From: Salmonella enterica subsp. diarizonae
GTDB lineage: Bacteria > Pseudomonadota > Gammaproteobacteria > Enterobacterales > Enterobacteriaceae
Direction: 5' to 3'
Assembly: GCF_008692785.1 (NCBI RefSeq)
Contig: NZ_VXJV01000011.1
Location: forward strand, 1-55,579
Length of the DNA stretch: 55,579 bases
Shown in pieces: positions 1 to 9,814 of the stretch. Below the pieces are notes generated by a model. That model ran no database searches, was not told the DNA's origin, and saw only the letters and a program-made list of their open reading frames with translations. Numbering within the stretch: position 1 is the stretch's first letter; the number at the start of each line of letters is the position of its first letter. The position numbers and the translations under genes were made by a program.

Positions 1-114
1 TGAATTAAACTTCGTAATGAATTACGTGTTCACTCAGAGACTTGGTATTCATTTTTCGTCCGGGGACGTTAAGAATCCGTATCTTCGAGTGCCCACACAG
101 ATTGTCTGATAAAT

Positions 115-151
115 TGTTAAAGAGCAGTGCCGCTGCGCTTTTCTCAGCGGC
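115..151 (-). promoter_or_regulatory. rRNA antitermination site: boxB-like hairpin and boxA
   Basis: A hairpin with arms GCCGCTG (129-135) and CAGCGGC (145-151) is followed on the minus strand by TGCTCTTTAACA (115-126), the canonical rrn boxA. BoxA recruits NusB/S10 and the antitermination complex during rRNA transcription. Confidence 0.85.
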
Positions 152-162
152 GCGGGGTGTGC

Positions 163-190
163 ATATTACGCTTTCCCGCTTCAGAGTCAA
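163..190 (-). promoter_or_regulatory. rrnB P2 promoter
   Basis: On the minus strand the -35 is TTGACT (185-190) and the -10 is TAATAT (163-168), with 16 bp between. It lies about 120 bp downstream of P1, as in E. coli, where the -10 is recalled as TATTAT. The two promoters are expected to act in tandem. Confidence 0.8.
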
Positions 191-281
191 GCGTTTATTT
201 TCGCTTTTCTCCGTGAGGCTCTGGTCTGAACCCCGCTGACCCGGCGGCCTGTGTGCCGTTGTTCCGTGTCAGTGGTGGCGC

Positions 282-335
282 ATTATAGGGAGTTATTTCC
301 GCCTGACAAGAGGAAATTTAAAATAATTTTCCAAG
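282..335 (-). promoter_or_regulatory. rrnB P1 promoter with UP element
   Basis: On the minus strand a -35 TTGTCA (304-309) and a perfect -10 TATAAT (282-287) are separated by 16 bp, and the discriminator is GC-rich (GCGCC). Upstream at about 311-335 lies an A/T-rich tract matching the alpha-CTD UP element of rrnB P1. From knowledge of this family the promoter is controlled by Fis, ppGpp and DksA. The Fis sites would lie further upstream, towards or within murI, and were not resolved. Confidence 0.9.
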
Positions 336-360
336 TGCCTGGTATTTACCCAAAACGCCA

Positions 361-1212
361 TTAAACCGCCAGTTTTTCGAGCGTTTCAAAGCCATAACGC
401 TGTAAAACGGGCAATAATTGTTCAGCTTCTGGCGTCATTGCCATGCAATAAGCAATATTGGCATCGGTCGATTTTGCATACGGCGCTTCATGCTCCAACA
501 GCCAGGCTGTACGACGCGCTATCGCCGCGCCGGAATCCACTAACCGCGTCCCTTCGGGCAGGACTTGCAAAAGCTCGTCTCGTAATAGAGGGAAATGCGT
601 ACACCCCAGAACGACCGTGTCAGGCGGTTCCGGCATTCGCAGCCATGGACGTAATATACGGCGTAGCTCTTCCAGCGATACCGAGTTGCCATGTAATTTA
701 GCTTCCGCCAGTTCCACCAGTTCTGCCGACCCCAACATAGCTATCTGACATTCATTGGCGAAGCGCGCAATCAGCTCGTGAGTATAAGGACGCTTGACCG
801 TCGCTCGCGTCGCCAGTAGCCCGACGACGCCATTTGCGGTAAGCCGCGCCGCTGGTTTAATCGCAGGTACAACGCCCACCACCGGGAAGGCAAACTTTTC
901 ACGTAATGCGGGAAGTGAAACCGTACTGGCGGTATTGCAGGCTATCACCGCCAGTGAAAGGGGATAGCACTGCTGTACCGCAGTAACAATCTCGACAACG
1001 CGCTCGACGATAAACGTTTCGCTCTTTTCCCCATAGGGGAATGCCACGTTATCGAAAGCATATATATAGTGGAGATCCGGCAGGAGCCGCCGAATCTCAT
1101 CATAGACCGACAATCCACCGACGCCAGAATCAAATACCAGCACGGTGGGACGTGGTTCAGAAGGTGTAGCTGCCAGACAAGGTGTATTCTCGTCCTGCAG
1201 TTTGGTAGCCAT
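361..1212 (-). CDS. murI: Glutamate racemase MurI
   Basis: Cytoplasmic cofactor-independent racemase converting L- to D-glutamate for the peptidoglycan stem peptide. The 283-residue protein has the two catalytic cysteines of the family: C92 in ACNTAS and C204 in GCTHFP. The FDSGVGG motif near residue 27 and the length (285 in E. coli by recall) agree. The ATG at 1212 lies inside the end of btuB, so the two genes overlap by 56 bp on the same strand, which suggests translational coupling. Its stop lies about 25 bp before the rrnB P1 UP element. Identification is secure. Confidence 0.96.
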   Translation of the reverse strand: MATKLQDENTPCLAATPSEPRPTVLVFDSGVGGLSVYDEIRRLLPDLHYIYAFDNVAFPYGEKSETFIVERVVEIVTAVQQCYPLSLAVIACNTASTVSLPALREKFAFPVVGVVPAIKPAARLTANGVVGLLATRATVKRPYTHELIARFANECQIAMLGSAELVELAEAKLHGNSVSLEELRRILRPWLRMPEPPDTVVLGCTHFPLLRDELLQVLPEGTRLVDSGAAIARRTAWLLEHEAPYAKSTDANIAYCMAMTPEAEQLLPVLQRYGFETLEKLAV

Positions 1213-3013
1213 AAACTGTCTCGTAATCTTTGTCGAACAGGTTGGCTATTTTACCACGAACTGTCAGATGTGAGGTGAGCGGATATGAAACTCCAATATC
1301 CCACAAGCTCAAGCCGCCCATTTTTACATCTCTATTATTGTCGAAGTCTTTATCGTAACGTTCGCCGAGGTACTGATACATCACATTCCAGCCGAGTTCA
1401 AAAATCTGTCCGGTCAGCTCATACTTTACCTGCTGCTTAGCACGGCGATAGAGAACCTTATTGGTTTCATCATCACGCGGATCGACGTATTGCAGCGTCA
1501 GGTGGTGATCTACCGGGCCGGTGGTGATATTTCCGGTCCACTCCAGACCTTTAATGGTGGCCGACTTCAGATTAACGTATTGATTATCTGTATAATCGAT
1601 CAGGTTTTGAACCTTATAATGATATGCAGAAAGGCGCCAATCCAGCGGTCCGGTCAGCCCATCAATGCCGGCCTCCCACTGCCTGGATTCTTCCGGCTTT
1701 AGGTTTGGGTTAGCGGCAATACCAGGCCCATAAGATGATGCAAAACGCGTCGCGCCATATTGCTGCCCAAGGGACGGTGCCAGGAACCCCGTACCATAGG
1801 AGAGAGTTGCCCGATAACCATCAACAAACTCCCAGCCCGCTGCGGTCTGCCATGTCCCATGCCAGCCGAACTGCTCATCATGATCTTCACGGCCAGAAGC
1901 TTCCAACGTGACACTATCGATTTGTTGCTGTCCGGTCAGGTAGAGCCCGGTGGTATCACGTTTGTAAGTATCGGCCTTCGTTGTACTGCTGGAGGTCAGC
2001 TTTTCCTGTTTCCAGTCAGCCCCGCCGCTAACCGCTCCGTGCCCAACTTCAACACTATTACCCCACTGAATATAACGCTGCTCCATGTTATCCAGCGAGG
2101 CATCCCCCGCATACCGACCAAGATCGTGACTGTAGTTGTAATCTTTAATATGTTGATAATTGGCGATCAGCTGAGAAGAATAGATGCCAGAACTGTATTG
2201 CAGGCCAGCATCCCAAGATTGGGTGTAATTCTGGGCCTCATCATTGCCGCCAACATGACCATATGAACCCTGATCGTAATCGCTATTCGCCGTATAGCCA
2301 TAACCGCGAAAGAAACCGGAGACGTTATCGTTAAACTTATGCTGTACGCCTCCCCAGAACAGCTTATTGCGGTAGCCGTCCCGGTCACTGTCCCCGTTAT
2401 AGGGAGAGTCAGGCTGAATGTTAAAACCCCTGGTCGTCTCATACGCCCCGGCAGCAGTTACAATCGTATCGCCAAACCGTTTATTCATAATCCCATCATA
2501 GGTCTGGTAACCATCCGATCCCATACCGGCGTTGATCTGTGATTTCTCGTCATTGCTCATCGTAATGATATTGACGACGCCGCCAATCGCGCCAGAACCG
2601 TACACCGCTGAACGCGGTCCGCGAATGTATTCAATGCGCTGCACTAACGACACCGGAAGCTGACCAATATCAATCGCGTTACTAATGCCCGCCCGCGCCA
2701 TCGGCACACCATCAATCAGTACCAGGACATGCCGCGATTCGGTGCCGCGAACATACAGCGAGGAACTCTTCCCCATTCCGCCGCTCTGTGAAATATCCAC
2801 ACCAGGAAGACGGCGCATTACGTCATTAAGATCTTTTGACTGCCAGCGCTGAATATCCTCGCGGGTGACGACATCAGTTGGCGCCAAAACAGAGTTTACA
2901 GGCTGCTGAAAACGGTTGGCGGTGACAACCAGGGTATCCGGGCTAGTGTCCTGCGCCCAAGCGGAAAAGGCCGTGACGGAGAACGCCGTCAGCAGCGTAG
3001 CTTTTTTAATCAT
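1157..3013 (-). CDS. btuB: Vitamin B12 TonB-dependent outer-membrane receptor BtuB
   Basis: Outer-membrane 22-strand beta-barrel with N-terminal plug that imports cobalamin using TonB energy; also a receptor for E colicins and phage BF23 in relatives. The ATG at 3013 gives 618 residues. A 20-residue signal peptide ends at SAWA, and the TonB box DTLVVTA follows near residue 26. The plug is at about 30-150 and the chain ends in the terminal Phe typical of outer-membrane barrels. An in-frame upstream ATG (3055) lies inside the riboswitch leader and was rejected. The gene overlaps murI by 56 bp and is controlled by the cobalamin riboswitch upstream. Confidence 0.96.
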   Translation of the reverse strand: MIKKATLLTAFSVTAFSAWAQDTSPDTLVVTANRFQQPVNSVLAPTDVVTREDIQRWQSKDLNDVMRRLPGVDISQSGGMGKSSSLYVRGTESRHVLVLIDGVPMARAGISNAIDIGQLPVSLVQRIEYIRGPRSAVYGSGAIGGVVNIITMSNDEKSQINAGMGSDGYQTYDGIMNKRFGDTIVTAAGAYETTRGFNIQPDSPYNGDSDRDGYRNKLFWGGVQHKFNDNVSGFFRGYGYTANSDYDQGSYGHVGGNDEAQNYTQSWDAGLQYSSGIYSSQLIANYQHIKDYNYSHDLGRYAGDASLDNMEQRYIQWGNSVEVGHGAVSGGADWKQEKLTSSSTTKADTYKRDTTGLYLTGQQQIDSVTLEASGREDHDEQFGWHGTWQTAAGWEFVDGYRATLSYGTGFLAPSLGQQYGATRFASSYGPGIAANPNLKPEESRQWEAGIDGLTGPLDWRLSAYHYKVQNLIDYTDNQYVNLKSATIKGLEWTGNITTGPVDHHLTLQYVDPRDDETNKVLYRRAKQQVKYELTGQIFELGWNVMYQYLGERYDKDFDNNRDVKMGGLSLWDIGVSYPLTSHLTVRGKIANLFDKDYETVYGYQTAGREYTLSGSYTF

Positions 3014-3260
3014 TGTAAAGCATCCACAATATAAGAAGGATGCCGCAGGCTTCATCGATAGTACGCGATGATGAAAACCAGATGCGACGTTAGCCGGCAG
3101 GTCTTCGGGCTTGGAGGGTTATCCGTTGGCTGGATAGCAGAAATGATGACTTCCCACCGGAGGCAGTGTCTGCTTACGCTCTCATCTCACCTTTCCTTAC
3201 CGCTGCGCGTCAGCTCCAGATTTTCACTGGATTCCCTATTAACTCACAGGACCGGCCCAC
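3014..3260 (-). promoter_or_regulatory. Cobalamin (adenosylcobalamin) riboswitch of btuB
   Basis: The minus strand carries the conserved B12-box segment AGCCCGAAGACCTGCC (about 3096-3112). It also has the aptamer core elements GGTGGGAAG and GACACTGCC, and the upstream GCCGGTCCTG stretch near 3246-3256. The arrangement follows the E. coli btuB leader base for base over long stretches. Binding of adenosylcobalamin is known to lower btuB translation. The btuB promoter should lie just beyond the upstream end, within 3260-3385, but I could not fix its boxes. Confidence 0.92.
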
Positions 3261-3385
3261 GGATGCTACCGTCTGTCACAACACCCTGTCCAGACCGCGC
3301 ATCACAAATCAGAAATCATCAATAGCTGGACATCCACTGAGCAATCCCTACAATCCCCGCGTACTTTTATTATTCAGGATGCGAT

Positions 3386-4486
3386 ATGACCCCCGAACAT
3401 CTTCCGACAGAACAGTATGAGGCGCAGCTAGCCGAAAAAGTGGCGCGCTTGCAGAGTATGATGGCGCCGTTTTCTGGCCTGGTTCCGGAAGTATTTCGCT
3501 CGCCGGTCAGTCACTATCGTATGCGTGCGGAATTTCGCCTGTGGCATGACGGCGATGACCTGTACCACATTATGTTTGATCAGCAGACCAAAAGCCGGAT
3601 TCGCGTTGACAGCTTCCCGGCGGCCAGCCAACTGATTAATACCTTAATGAAGGCGATGATTGCCGGCGTGCGCGATAATCATGCACTGCGGCATAAGCTG
3701 TTCCAGATCGATTATCTCACCACCTTGAGCAACCAGGCGGTAGTGTCGTTGCTGTACCATAAGAAGCTGGACGAAGAGTGGCATGAAGCCGCCACTGCGT
3801 TACGCGATGCTTTACGCGCGCAAGGTCTGAACGTACACCTGATTGGCCGGGCCACTAAAACCAAAGTCGAATTGGATCAGGATTATATTGATGAGCGTCT
3901 GCCTGTGGCAGGTAAAGAAATGATCTACCGTCAGGTCGAAAACAGCTTTACGCAGCCAAACGCCGCCATGAATATTCAGATGTTAGAGTGGGCGCTGGAG
4001 GTGACGAAAGACTCAAAAGGCGATCTGCTTGAGTTGTATTGCGGCAACGGTAATTTTTCTTTAGCGCTGGCGCGCAATTTTAACCGCGTGCTGGCAACCG
4101 AAATCGCCAAACCGTCCGTCGCTGCCGCACAGTATAATATTGCCGCTAATCATATTGATAATGTTCAGATTATTCGCATGGCGGCGGAAGAGTTTACCCA
4201 AGCGATGCACGGCGTCCGTGAGTTTAATCGCTTACAGGGGATCGATCTGAAGCGCTATCAGTGCGAAACCATTTTTGTCGATCCGCCGCGCAGCGGTCTG
4301 GACAGCGAAACTGAAAAAATGGTGCAGGCTTATCCACGTATTCTGTACATTTCCTGCAATCCGGAAACGTTGTGCAAAAACCTGGAAACATTAAGCCAGA
4401 CGCACACGGTGTCTCGCCTGGCGCTGTTCGATCAGTTCCCGTATACGCATCATATGGAATGCGGGGTGTTATTGACCGCAAGGTAA
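3386..4486 (+). CDS. trmA: tRNA (uracil-5-)-methyltransferase TrmA
   Basis: SAM-dependent enzyme that makes 5-methyluridine (T) at position 54 of nearly all tRNAs. The 366-residue length equals that of E. coli. The SAM-binding [11 protein letters not shown] motif is near residues 215-225, VDPPRSG near 298-304, the catalytic nucleophile is C324 in SCNPETL and the general base is E358 in MECG. It is transcribed divergently from btuB, so 3260-3385 holds both promoters. Downstream is a BIME rather than an obvious intrinsic terminator. Confidence 0.96.
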   Translation: MTPEHLPTEQYEAQLAEKVARLQSMMAPFSGLVPEVFRSPVSHYRMRAEFRLWHDGDDLYHIMFDQQTKSRIRVDSFPAASQLINTLMKAMIAGVRDNHALRHKLFQIDYLTTLSNQAVVSLLYHKKLDEEWHEAATALRDALRAQGLNVHLIGRATKTKVELDQDYIDERLPVAGKEMIYRQVENSFTQPNAAMNIQMLEWALEVTKDSKGDLLELYCGNGNFSLALARNFNRVLATEIAKPSVAAAQYNIAANHIDNVQIIRMAAEEFTQAMHGVREFNRLQGIDLKRYQCETIFVDPPRSGLDSETEKMVQAYPRILYISCNPETLCKNLETLSQTHTVSRLALFDQFPYTHHMECGVLLTAR

Positions 4487-4527
4487 AATATACGTCGGAT
4501 AGCCGATTATACCGCTATCTGGCGTTC

Positions 4528-4608
4528 TGCCGGGGCGCTTCGCTTGCCCGGCCTACATATATGTACAGTTGTAGGCCGGATCAGGCGCTTGCGCCGCCAT
4601 CTGGCATT
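4528..4608. repeat. BIME made of two REP units
   Basis: Two oppositely oriented REP-like palindromes carry the GCCGG / CCGGC core and the TAGGCC boundary motif. They lie between the convergent genes trmA and yijD. REP elements are common in enteric intergenic regions and often protect 3' ends of mRNA or bind gyrase. Confidence 0.8.
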
Positions 4609-4614
4609 CGCACA

Positions 4615-4974
4615 CTACTCCGCGATGTCCTGCTTCCGATTGCGCATCTTAAAGCCAATCCAGAATACCAGAATCACCGACAGCACCGCCGGAAAGAAAT
4701 TAGAGCCCATATCCGGATATTCTGCACGCACGACGGTGCTATACAGTAAAACGCCAAGAATGAAACAGGCGGCGGCCAACCCCGGCAAACCTACCGGCAT
4801 AGTACGATTTTGGTAGCGCTGATGCAGGCAATATACCGTCAGCACCAGCGAGATAATCGGGAATACGGAGAACGGCACAATAGCGCTAAACAGCGCCGCG
4901 AATGTGCCGTTAATCGATAAGCCAGCGATGAGCGCCAGCAACAGCGTACCTTTATCTTGACCTGACTGTTTCAT
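4615..4974 (-). CDS. yijD: YijD, small inner-membrane protein (DUF1422)
   Basis: A 119-residue hydrophobic protein with about four predicted membrane segments (roughly 10-30, 33-50, 62-82 and 92-109) and a charged C-terminus. Function is unknown. It lies just downstream of fabR on the same strand with a 15-bp gap, and the pair is conserved in enterics, so co-transcription is likely. The ATG at 4974 is preceded by GAAGGACG, a plausible ribosome site. No catalytic motif is visible. Confidence 0.88.
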   Translation of the reverse strand: MKQSGQDKGTLLLALIAGLSINGTFAALFSAIVPFSVFPIISLVLTVYCLHQRYQNRTMPVGLPGLAAACFILGVLLYSTVVRAEYPDMGSNFFPAVLSVILVFWIGFKMRNRKQDIAE

Positions 4975-4989
4975 TACTCGTCCTTCACG

Positions 4990-5622
4990 TTATTCGGAAT
5001 GATGTGCTATTTTCTCTTGCTCACGGCGATACCAGTAATACGCCCCTTTCGCAATCATGCGCAGTTGCAATACCAGCCGCTCTTCTAATTGCCGACGCTG
5101 TTCAGCGCCGATGTCCAACGCCTCTGCGCCCGCGCTAAAGACAATCGTCACCATCGCTTCAGCCTGGGCTTCAGTAAACGCGCGCGGCATATGGTTTTCG
5201 AGTTCCAGATAGTCGGCAAGTTCCGCAATAAAGTGCTGAATCTCCCGCGCGACGGCGGCACGAAACGCCGCTGAAGTGCCGGAACGCTCGCGCAATAACA
5301 GACGGAAGGCGTTGGGGTTGTTGCCGATAAACTCCATAAATGTGGAGACCGACGTGCGAATGACGCTGCCGCCTTTCGCGATGCGCTGTCGCGCCTGACG
5401 CATCAACTGACGCAACATCAGACCGCTTTCATCCACCATCGTCAGACCGAGTTCATCAACATCGCGAAAATGGCGGTAAAACGACGTTGGCGCAATGCCC
5501 GCTTCACGCGCCACTTCACGCAAACTCAGGCTGGCGAAACTCCGCTCAGCGCTCAGTTGGCTGAATGCGGCTTCCACCAGCGAACGCCGGGTTTTTTCTT
5601 TTTGTTGCGCTCTAACACCCAT
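4990..5622 (-). CDS. fabR: TetR-type repressor of unsaturated fatty acid synthesis FabR
   Basis: Represses fabA and fabB in response to the saturated/unsaturated acyl-CoA and acyl-ACP pool. The 210-residue protein starts [10 protein letters not shown]. The TetR helix-turn-helix lies at about 28-55 ([10 protein letters not shown] through SFYRHF) and the ligand-binding helical domain follows. A GTG one codon upstream (5625) is an alternative start. The C-terminus ends EKIAHHSE, whereas the E. coli protein is recalled to end in NVKDE. Codons for NVKDE followed by TAA are still present downstream in the next frame (4974-4991), so the tail looks changed by a one-base shift. Confidence 0.93.
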
Positions 5623-5823
5623 CACAATGTCTGAATCCTTCCATATGCCTTATTCGGCACTATACCAGAGAATAAAAGTAACGGGTTCACACTGGATTGT
5701 GAATGATTGTTTACAGACAGTTTGTGCTCCGGCTTCGCAAAAAAGCACAACGATAATTGGGTTAAAGCCGGGCAAATGTTATCATCGTGTTTATTTTATG
5801 TATAAAAACAGGTGAGTAATACC

Positions 5824-7224
5824 ATGCCACATTCCTGGGATTATGATGCAGTCGTCATAGGGTCAGGCCCCGGCGGTGAAGGCGCTGCAATGGGTCTGGT
5901 TAAGCAAGGAGCACGCGTCGCGGTAATTGAGCGTTATCATAACGTTGGCGGCGGATGTACCCACTGGGGCACCATCCCATCCAAAGCCCTTCGCCACGCC
6001 GTCAGCCGCATTATTGAGTTTAATCAAAACCCGCTCTATAGCGACCACTCCCGTCTCCTTCGTTCTTCTTTCGCCGATATCCTTAATCATGCCGATAACG
6101 TGATTAATCAGCAAACGCGTATGCGGCAGGGGTTTTATGAGCGTAACCACTGTGAAATCTTGCAGGGCAACGCCCATTTTATTGACGAACATACCCTGGC
6201 GCTGGAATGCCATGACGGCACGGTTGAAACCCTGACGGCAGAAAAATTTGTTATTGCTTGTGGTTCGCGTCCTTACCATCCCCATGACGTGGATTTCTCG
6301 CATCCGCGGATTTATGACAGCGATTCGATCCTGAGCCTGCATCACGAACCGCGCCACGTTATTATTTATGGCGCCGGCGTTATCGGCTGCGAATATGCGT
6401 CCATCTTCCGCGGTATGGATGTGAAAGTGGATCTGATCAACACTCGCGATCGCCTGCTGGCCTTTCTCGATCAGGAGATGTCCGACTCTCTCTCTTACCA
6501 TTTCTGGAATAGTGGTGTGGTGATTCGCCACAATGAAGAGTATGAGAAAATCGAAGGCTGCGATGATGGCGTCATCATGCACCTGAAATCCGGCAAAAAA
6601 CTGAAGGCTGACTGTCTGCTCTATGCCAATGGCCGTACCGGTAACACCGATTCGCTGGCGCTGGAGAATATTGGTCTGGAAACAGACAGCCGTGGACAGC
6701 TCAAGGTCAACAGCATGTACCAGACCGCCCTGCCGCACGTCTATGCGGTGGGCGACGTGATTGGCTATCCCAGTCTGGCTTCCGCAGCCTACGATCAGGG
6801 GCGTATTGCAGCGCAGGCGCTGGTGAAAGGCGAAGCGACCGCGCATCTTATCGAAGATATCCCCACCGGGATTTATACCATTCCGGAAATCAGTTCTGTC
6901 GGCAAAACCGAGCAGCAGTTAACGGCAATGAAAGTGCCTTATGAAGTGGGCCGCGCGCAGTTTAAGCATCTGGCGCGAGCGCAAATCGTTGGCATGAACG
7001 TCGGCACGCTAAAAATTCTCTTCCACCGTGAAACCAAAGAAATTCTGGGGATTCACTGCTTTGGCGAACGCGCCGCCGAAATTATTCATATCGGCCAGGC
7101 GATCATGGAGCAGAAAGGTGGCGGTAACACCATCGAGTACTTCGTTAACACCACCTTTAACTACCCAACCATGGCGGAAGCTTATCGGGTTGCGGCGCTA
7201 AACGGCTTAAACCGCTTGTTTTAA
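5824..7224 (+). CDS. sthA: Soluble pyridine nucleotide transhydrogenase SthA (UdhA)
   Basis: FAD-dependent enzyme transferring hydride between NADPH and NAD+, mainly reoxidising excess NADPH. The 466 residues match the E. coli length from the ATG at 5824; a GTG four codons upstream was rejected. The FAD motif GSGPGG is near residue 13 and the NAD motif GAGVIGCE near residue 180. In the flavin disulfide-reductase core, CTHWGT keeps only the first cysteine of the usual redox pair, a known trait of this family. The FAD-binding YAVGDV is near 300. The 3' end overlaps oxyR by 18 bp on the opposite strand. Confidence 0.95.
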   Translation: MPHSWDYDAVVIGSGPGGEGAAMGLVKQGARVAVIERYHNVGGGCTHWGTIPSKALRHAVSRIIEFNQNPLYSDHSRLLRSSFADILNHADNVINQQTRMRQGFYERNHCEILQGNAHFIDEHTLALECHDGTVETLTAEKFVIACGSRPYHPHDVDFSHPRIYDSDSILSLHHEPRHVIIYGAGVIGCEYASIFRGMDVKVDLINTRDRLLAFLDQEMSDSLSYHFWNSGVVIRHNEEYEKIEGCDDGVIMHLKSGKKLKADCLLYANGRTGNTDSLALENIGLETDSRGQLKVNSMYQTALPHVYAVGDVIGYPSLASAAYDQGRIAAQALVKGEATAHLIEDIPTGIYTIPEISSVGKTEQQLTAMKVPYEVGRAQFKHLARAQIVGMNVGTLKILFHRETKEILGIHCFGERAAEIIHIGQAIMEQKGGGNTIEYFVNTTFNYPTMAEAYRVAALNGLNRLF

Positions 7225-8124
7225 CGCCTTGTCGAAATGGCCATCCATTGCGCCACGGATGGCCTCTGCCAGTTGCTCATAACGGCTACGCAGCGGCGAT
7301 CCCGGGCGATAAACCAGCCCCACGGTACGACGCGGCTCCGGCTTAATGCATGGCAGATAGACCACGCCGTCGCGCTTACGCTCCTGCGGCACTGCCAGCG
7401 CAGGAAGTAGCGTAATACCACTGCCCGCCGCCACCATGTTGCGCAGCGTTTCCAGACTGGTCGCCCGGAAATGGGTATCTTCATCCGCTCCCGCTTCGAA
7501 ACAGAACCCCATCGCCTGATCGCGCAGACAGTGGCCATCTTCCAGCATCAGCAATTTTTCGCCCGCCAGATCGGACATCGGCACGCGATCGCGATTCGCC
7601 CACGGATGATCCTCATAAATAGCCAGCATCATGGGCTCATCAAACAGCGGCACTTCGATAAATGCCTCACTCTCTTTCACCAGTGCCAGAATAGCGCAGT
7701 CAAGCTTGCCGCTATCGAGTTGCGCTAACAGCTGATGGGTTTGCGCCTCATGCAGATACATTTCCAGCTTCGGGAAAGTCTGGTGCAACATCGGAATAAT
7801 AAGCGGCAGCAAATAGGGGCCAACCGTTGGGATTAAACCAATATGTAACGGGCCGGACATCGCCTCACCTTGTTGGCTTGCCATCTCCTTGAGCACCTTG
7901 ACCTCACGCAGCACGGTGCGCGCCTGATCCACCAGCAGTAAGCCCGCCTGGGTAAACAGCACCTTACGACTCGTACGCTCCAGCAGCATAACGCCCAGCT
8001 CATCTTCCAGCTTGCGAATTTGCCCGCTAAGGGTTGGCTGGCTGACGTGACAGGAGTCCGCCGCTCGCCGGAAATGGCGATGTTCGGCTAACGCCACCAG
8101 ATATTCAAGATCACGAATATTCAT
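7207..8124 (-). CDS. oxyR: Hydrogen-peroxide-sensing LysR regulator OxyR
   Basis: Transcription factor activated by an intramolecular C199-C208 disulfide upon H2O2 exposure; it turns on katG, ahpCF, oxyS and others. The 305 residues equal the E. coli length. The LysR helix-turn-helix is at about 16-40. Both redox cysteines are present at exactly 199 (GHC) and 208 (GFC). It is divergent from oxyS, with binding sites in the shared region, as in E. coli. It is convergent with sthA with an 18-bp overlap of coding ends. Confidence 0.97.
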   Translation of the reverse strand: MNIRDLEYLVALAEHRHFRRAADSCHVSQPTLSGQIRKLEDELGVMLLERTSRKVLFTQAGLLLVDQARTVLREVKVLKEMASQQGEAMSGPLHIGLIPTVGPYLLPLIIPMLHQTFPKLEMYLHEAQTHQLLAQLDSGKLDCAILALVKESEAFIEVPLFDEPMMLAIYEDHPWANRDRVPMSDLAGEKLLMLEDGHCLRDQAMGFCFEAGADEDTHFRATSLETLRNMVAAGSGITLLPALAVPQERKRDGVVYLPCIKPEPRRTVGLVYRPGSPLRSRYEQLAEAIRGAMDGHFDKALKQAV

Positions 8125-8145
8125 TATTCATCCTCCGTCGCCACG

Positions 8146-8192
8146 ATAGTTCATGGCGATAGGTAGCATAGCAACGAACGATTATCCCTATC
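8146..8192. promoter_or_regulatory. Candidate OxyR binding region between oxyR and oxyS
   Basis: Repeated ATAG/CTAT-type elements occur at 8146-8149, 8159-8162 and 8188-8191, between the divergent oxyR start and the OxyS 5' end. This resembles the four-element OxyR operator, but the spacing is imperfect and the assignment is partly positional. An A/T-rich -10-like stretch at about 8201-8212 precedes OxyS. Confidence 0.5.
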
Positions 8193-8219
8193 AACCTTTC
8201 TGATTAATAATACATCACA

Positions 8220-8333
8220 GAAACGGAGCGGTTTCTCGTTTAACCCTTGAAGACACCGCCCGTTCAGAGGGTATCTCTCGAACCCGAAATAACTAAAGCC
8301 AACGTGAACTTTTGCGGACCTCTGGTCCGCTTT
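8220..8333 (+). ncRNA. oxyS: OxyS small regulatory RNA
   Basis: Hfq-binding sRNA induced by peroxide; known targets in E. coli include fhlA and rpoS-related control. The 5' end GAAACGGAGCGG, the central AATAACTAAAGCCAACGTG and the terminal hairpin followed by eight T's match the E. coli OxyS from memory, in the same position opposite oxyR. The middle section (about 8232-8285) has diverged. The terminator stem is GCGGACC / GGTCCGC with a 3-nt loop, shorter than the recalled E. coli loop. Confidence 0.9.
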
Positions 8334-8342
8334 TTTTTGCGT

Positions 8343-8376
8343 AAAAAAACCCGGCGTCGCTTACACTCGGCCGGGC
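8343..8376 (-). terminator. Intrinsic terminator of argCBH
   Basis: On the minus strand CCCGGC (8370-8375) and GCCGGG (8350-8355) form a stem, followed by seven T's (8343-8349). It lies downstream of argH and runs head-on into the OxyS terminator. Confidence 0.8.
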
Positions 8377-8378
8377 TA

Positions 8379-8413
8379 TATTGCCTGATGGCGCTATGCT
8401 ATCAGGCCTACAA
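8379..8413. repeat. REP unit at the argH 3' end
   Basis: A GCCTGATGGCGC...ATCAGGCC palindrome of REP type overlaps the last bases of argH. It lies just ahead of the operon terminator in the direction of argH transcription. Confidence 0.65.
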
Positions 8414-9784
8414 CGCGAGGCGCGCCTTCGCATCGTCGATGGCCTGCGCCACCTGTTGCGGAGAAACACCGCCTTTTGCCGCCCGTTTATCCAGACACGA
8501 CTGTAAAGACAATATCGGATACACATCGTCGCCAATCACGCGGCTGAATTTCTGTAAATCAGCCAGCGGCAACGCTTCCAGCGGCTTACCCTGGCGAATG
8601 GCTTCTACCACCGCTTCGCCGACAATATGGTGCGCTTCGCGAAACGGCACGCCTTTCGCGACCAGGTAATCCGCCAGCTCCGTGGCGTTGGCATACCCCT
8701 GTTGCGCCGCGTCCTGGCAACGTGGGCGTTTCACCTGAATACCGTCCAGCACCAACGCCGCCATATGCAGGCAGTCAAGCCAGGTATCGAGCGCATCGAA
8801 CAGCCCTTCTTTGTCTTCCTGCATATCTTTGTTATAAGCCAGCGGCAGACCTTTTAAGGTCATCATCATGCCGGTTAGCGCCCCTTGTACGCGACCGCAC
8901 TTACCGCGAATCAGCTCCAGCGCGTCCGGGTTTTTCTTCTGCGGCATTAACGATGAACCGGAAGTAACGCGGTCAGAAAGCTCCACAAAGCCCGCTTCAC
9001 CAGAATTAAAGAAAATCAGATCTTCCGCGAAGCGTGACAGATGCACCATACCAATAGCCGCATCAGAAAGCAGTTCCAGTACGTGGTCACGATCCGACAC
9101 GCTGTCCAGACTGTTGCGGGTCGCAAACGTGAAGCCCAGCCAGCCTGCCAATTGTTCACGGTCGATTTCATAGGCTGTTCCCGCCAGCGCGCCGCAACCT
9201 AACGGACTCACGTCCAGACGTTTGAGTGTATCCTGCAGGCGGCTTTCATCTCGCACCAGCATTTCGACATACGCGAGACACCAGTGGGCGAAAGTCACTG
9301 GCTGCGCGCGTTGCAGATGGGTATATCCCGGCATTACCGCGTCCTGGTTCTCCTGCGCGGTTTCCACCAGCGCGCTCTGTAGCTGGCGGTTGGCGGTGAG
9401 CAGCTCCATCACCGTCTCTTTGCACCACAGTTTCAGGTCCGTCGCCACCTGATCGTTACGGCTGCGTCCGGTGTGCAGCTTTTTACCCAACTGACCCACT
9501 TTGTCGATGAGCTTACCTTCCACCCAGCTATGGATATCTTCCGCATCGCTTTGCAGGATTTGCTGCGGATTCGCGCGAACCTCTTCCAGCAGCACGTTCA
9601 GCGCCTCTTCCAACTGTCGTTGCTCATCGGCAGTCAGTACGCCCACCGTGACTAATGCTTTGGACCAGGCCACAGAACCGACAATATCCTGCTCCGCCAG
9701 ACGGTAATCGAAGCGCAACGAATCATTGAATTGTTTAAACCGCTGGTCTGCCGCCTGTGTAAAGCGCCCACCCCAAAGTGCCAT
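8408..9784 (-). CDS. argH: Argininosuccinate lyase ArgH
   Basis: Final enzyme of arginine synthesis, splitting argininosuccinate into arginine and fumarate; homotetramer of the fumarase/aspartase superfamily. The 458 residues are close to E. coli (457). The signature loop [11 protein letters not shown] containing the catalytic serine is near residue 280, and the substrate-binding TGRSRNDQ near 105-112. It is the third gene of argCBH and is separated from argB by 70 bp that contain a REP unit. Confidence 0.96.
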   Translation of the reverse strand: MALWGGRFTQAADQRFKQFNDSLRFDYRLAEQDIVGSVAWSKALVTVGVLTADEQRQLEEALNVLLEEVRANPQQILQSDAEDIHSWVEGKLIDKVGQLGKKLHTGRSRNDQVATDLKLWCKETVMELLTANRQLQSALVETAQENQDAVMPGYTHLQRAQPVTFAHWCLAYVEMLVRDESRLQDTLKRLDVSPLGCGALAGTAYEIDREQLAGWLGFTFATRNSLDSVSDRDHVLELLSDAAIGMVHLSRFAEDLIFFNSGEAGFVELSDRVTSGSSLMPQKKNPDALELIRGKCGRVQGALTGMMMTLKGLPLAYNKDMQEDKEGLFDALDTWLDCLHMAALVLDGIQVKRPRCQDAAQQGYANATELADYLVAKGVPFREAHHIVGEAVVEAIRQGKPLEALPLADLQKFSRVIGDDVYPILSLQSCLDKRAAKGGVSPQQVAQAIDDAKARLAL

Positions 9785-9814
9785 AATATACTTCCTTAAA
9801 TTCTTCGAATTTCA

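Larger units (their letters stand above)
1..275 (-). other. 16S rRNA operon leader (rrnB-type), mature 16S lies just outside
   Basis: Read on the minus strand, this stretch follows the E. coli rrnB leader from the P1 start region to a few tens of bases before mature 16S. It contains promoter P2, a boxB-like hairpin and boxA, listed separately. The neighbouring murI-btuB pair identifies the operon as rrnB. No protein gene is supported here; short open frames in both directions are by-products of the leader. The mature 16S 5' end is not in the window. Confidence 0.9.

Noticed and set aside
5-239. Short open frames in the rrn leader
   Set aside because: The region is the well-known rrnB promoter/leader; no coding evidence.
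5863-6846. 327-codon open frame on the minus strand inside sthA
   Set aside because: It is the antisense shadow of a secure FAD enzyme; no family similarity and no ribosome site were seen.
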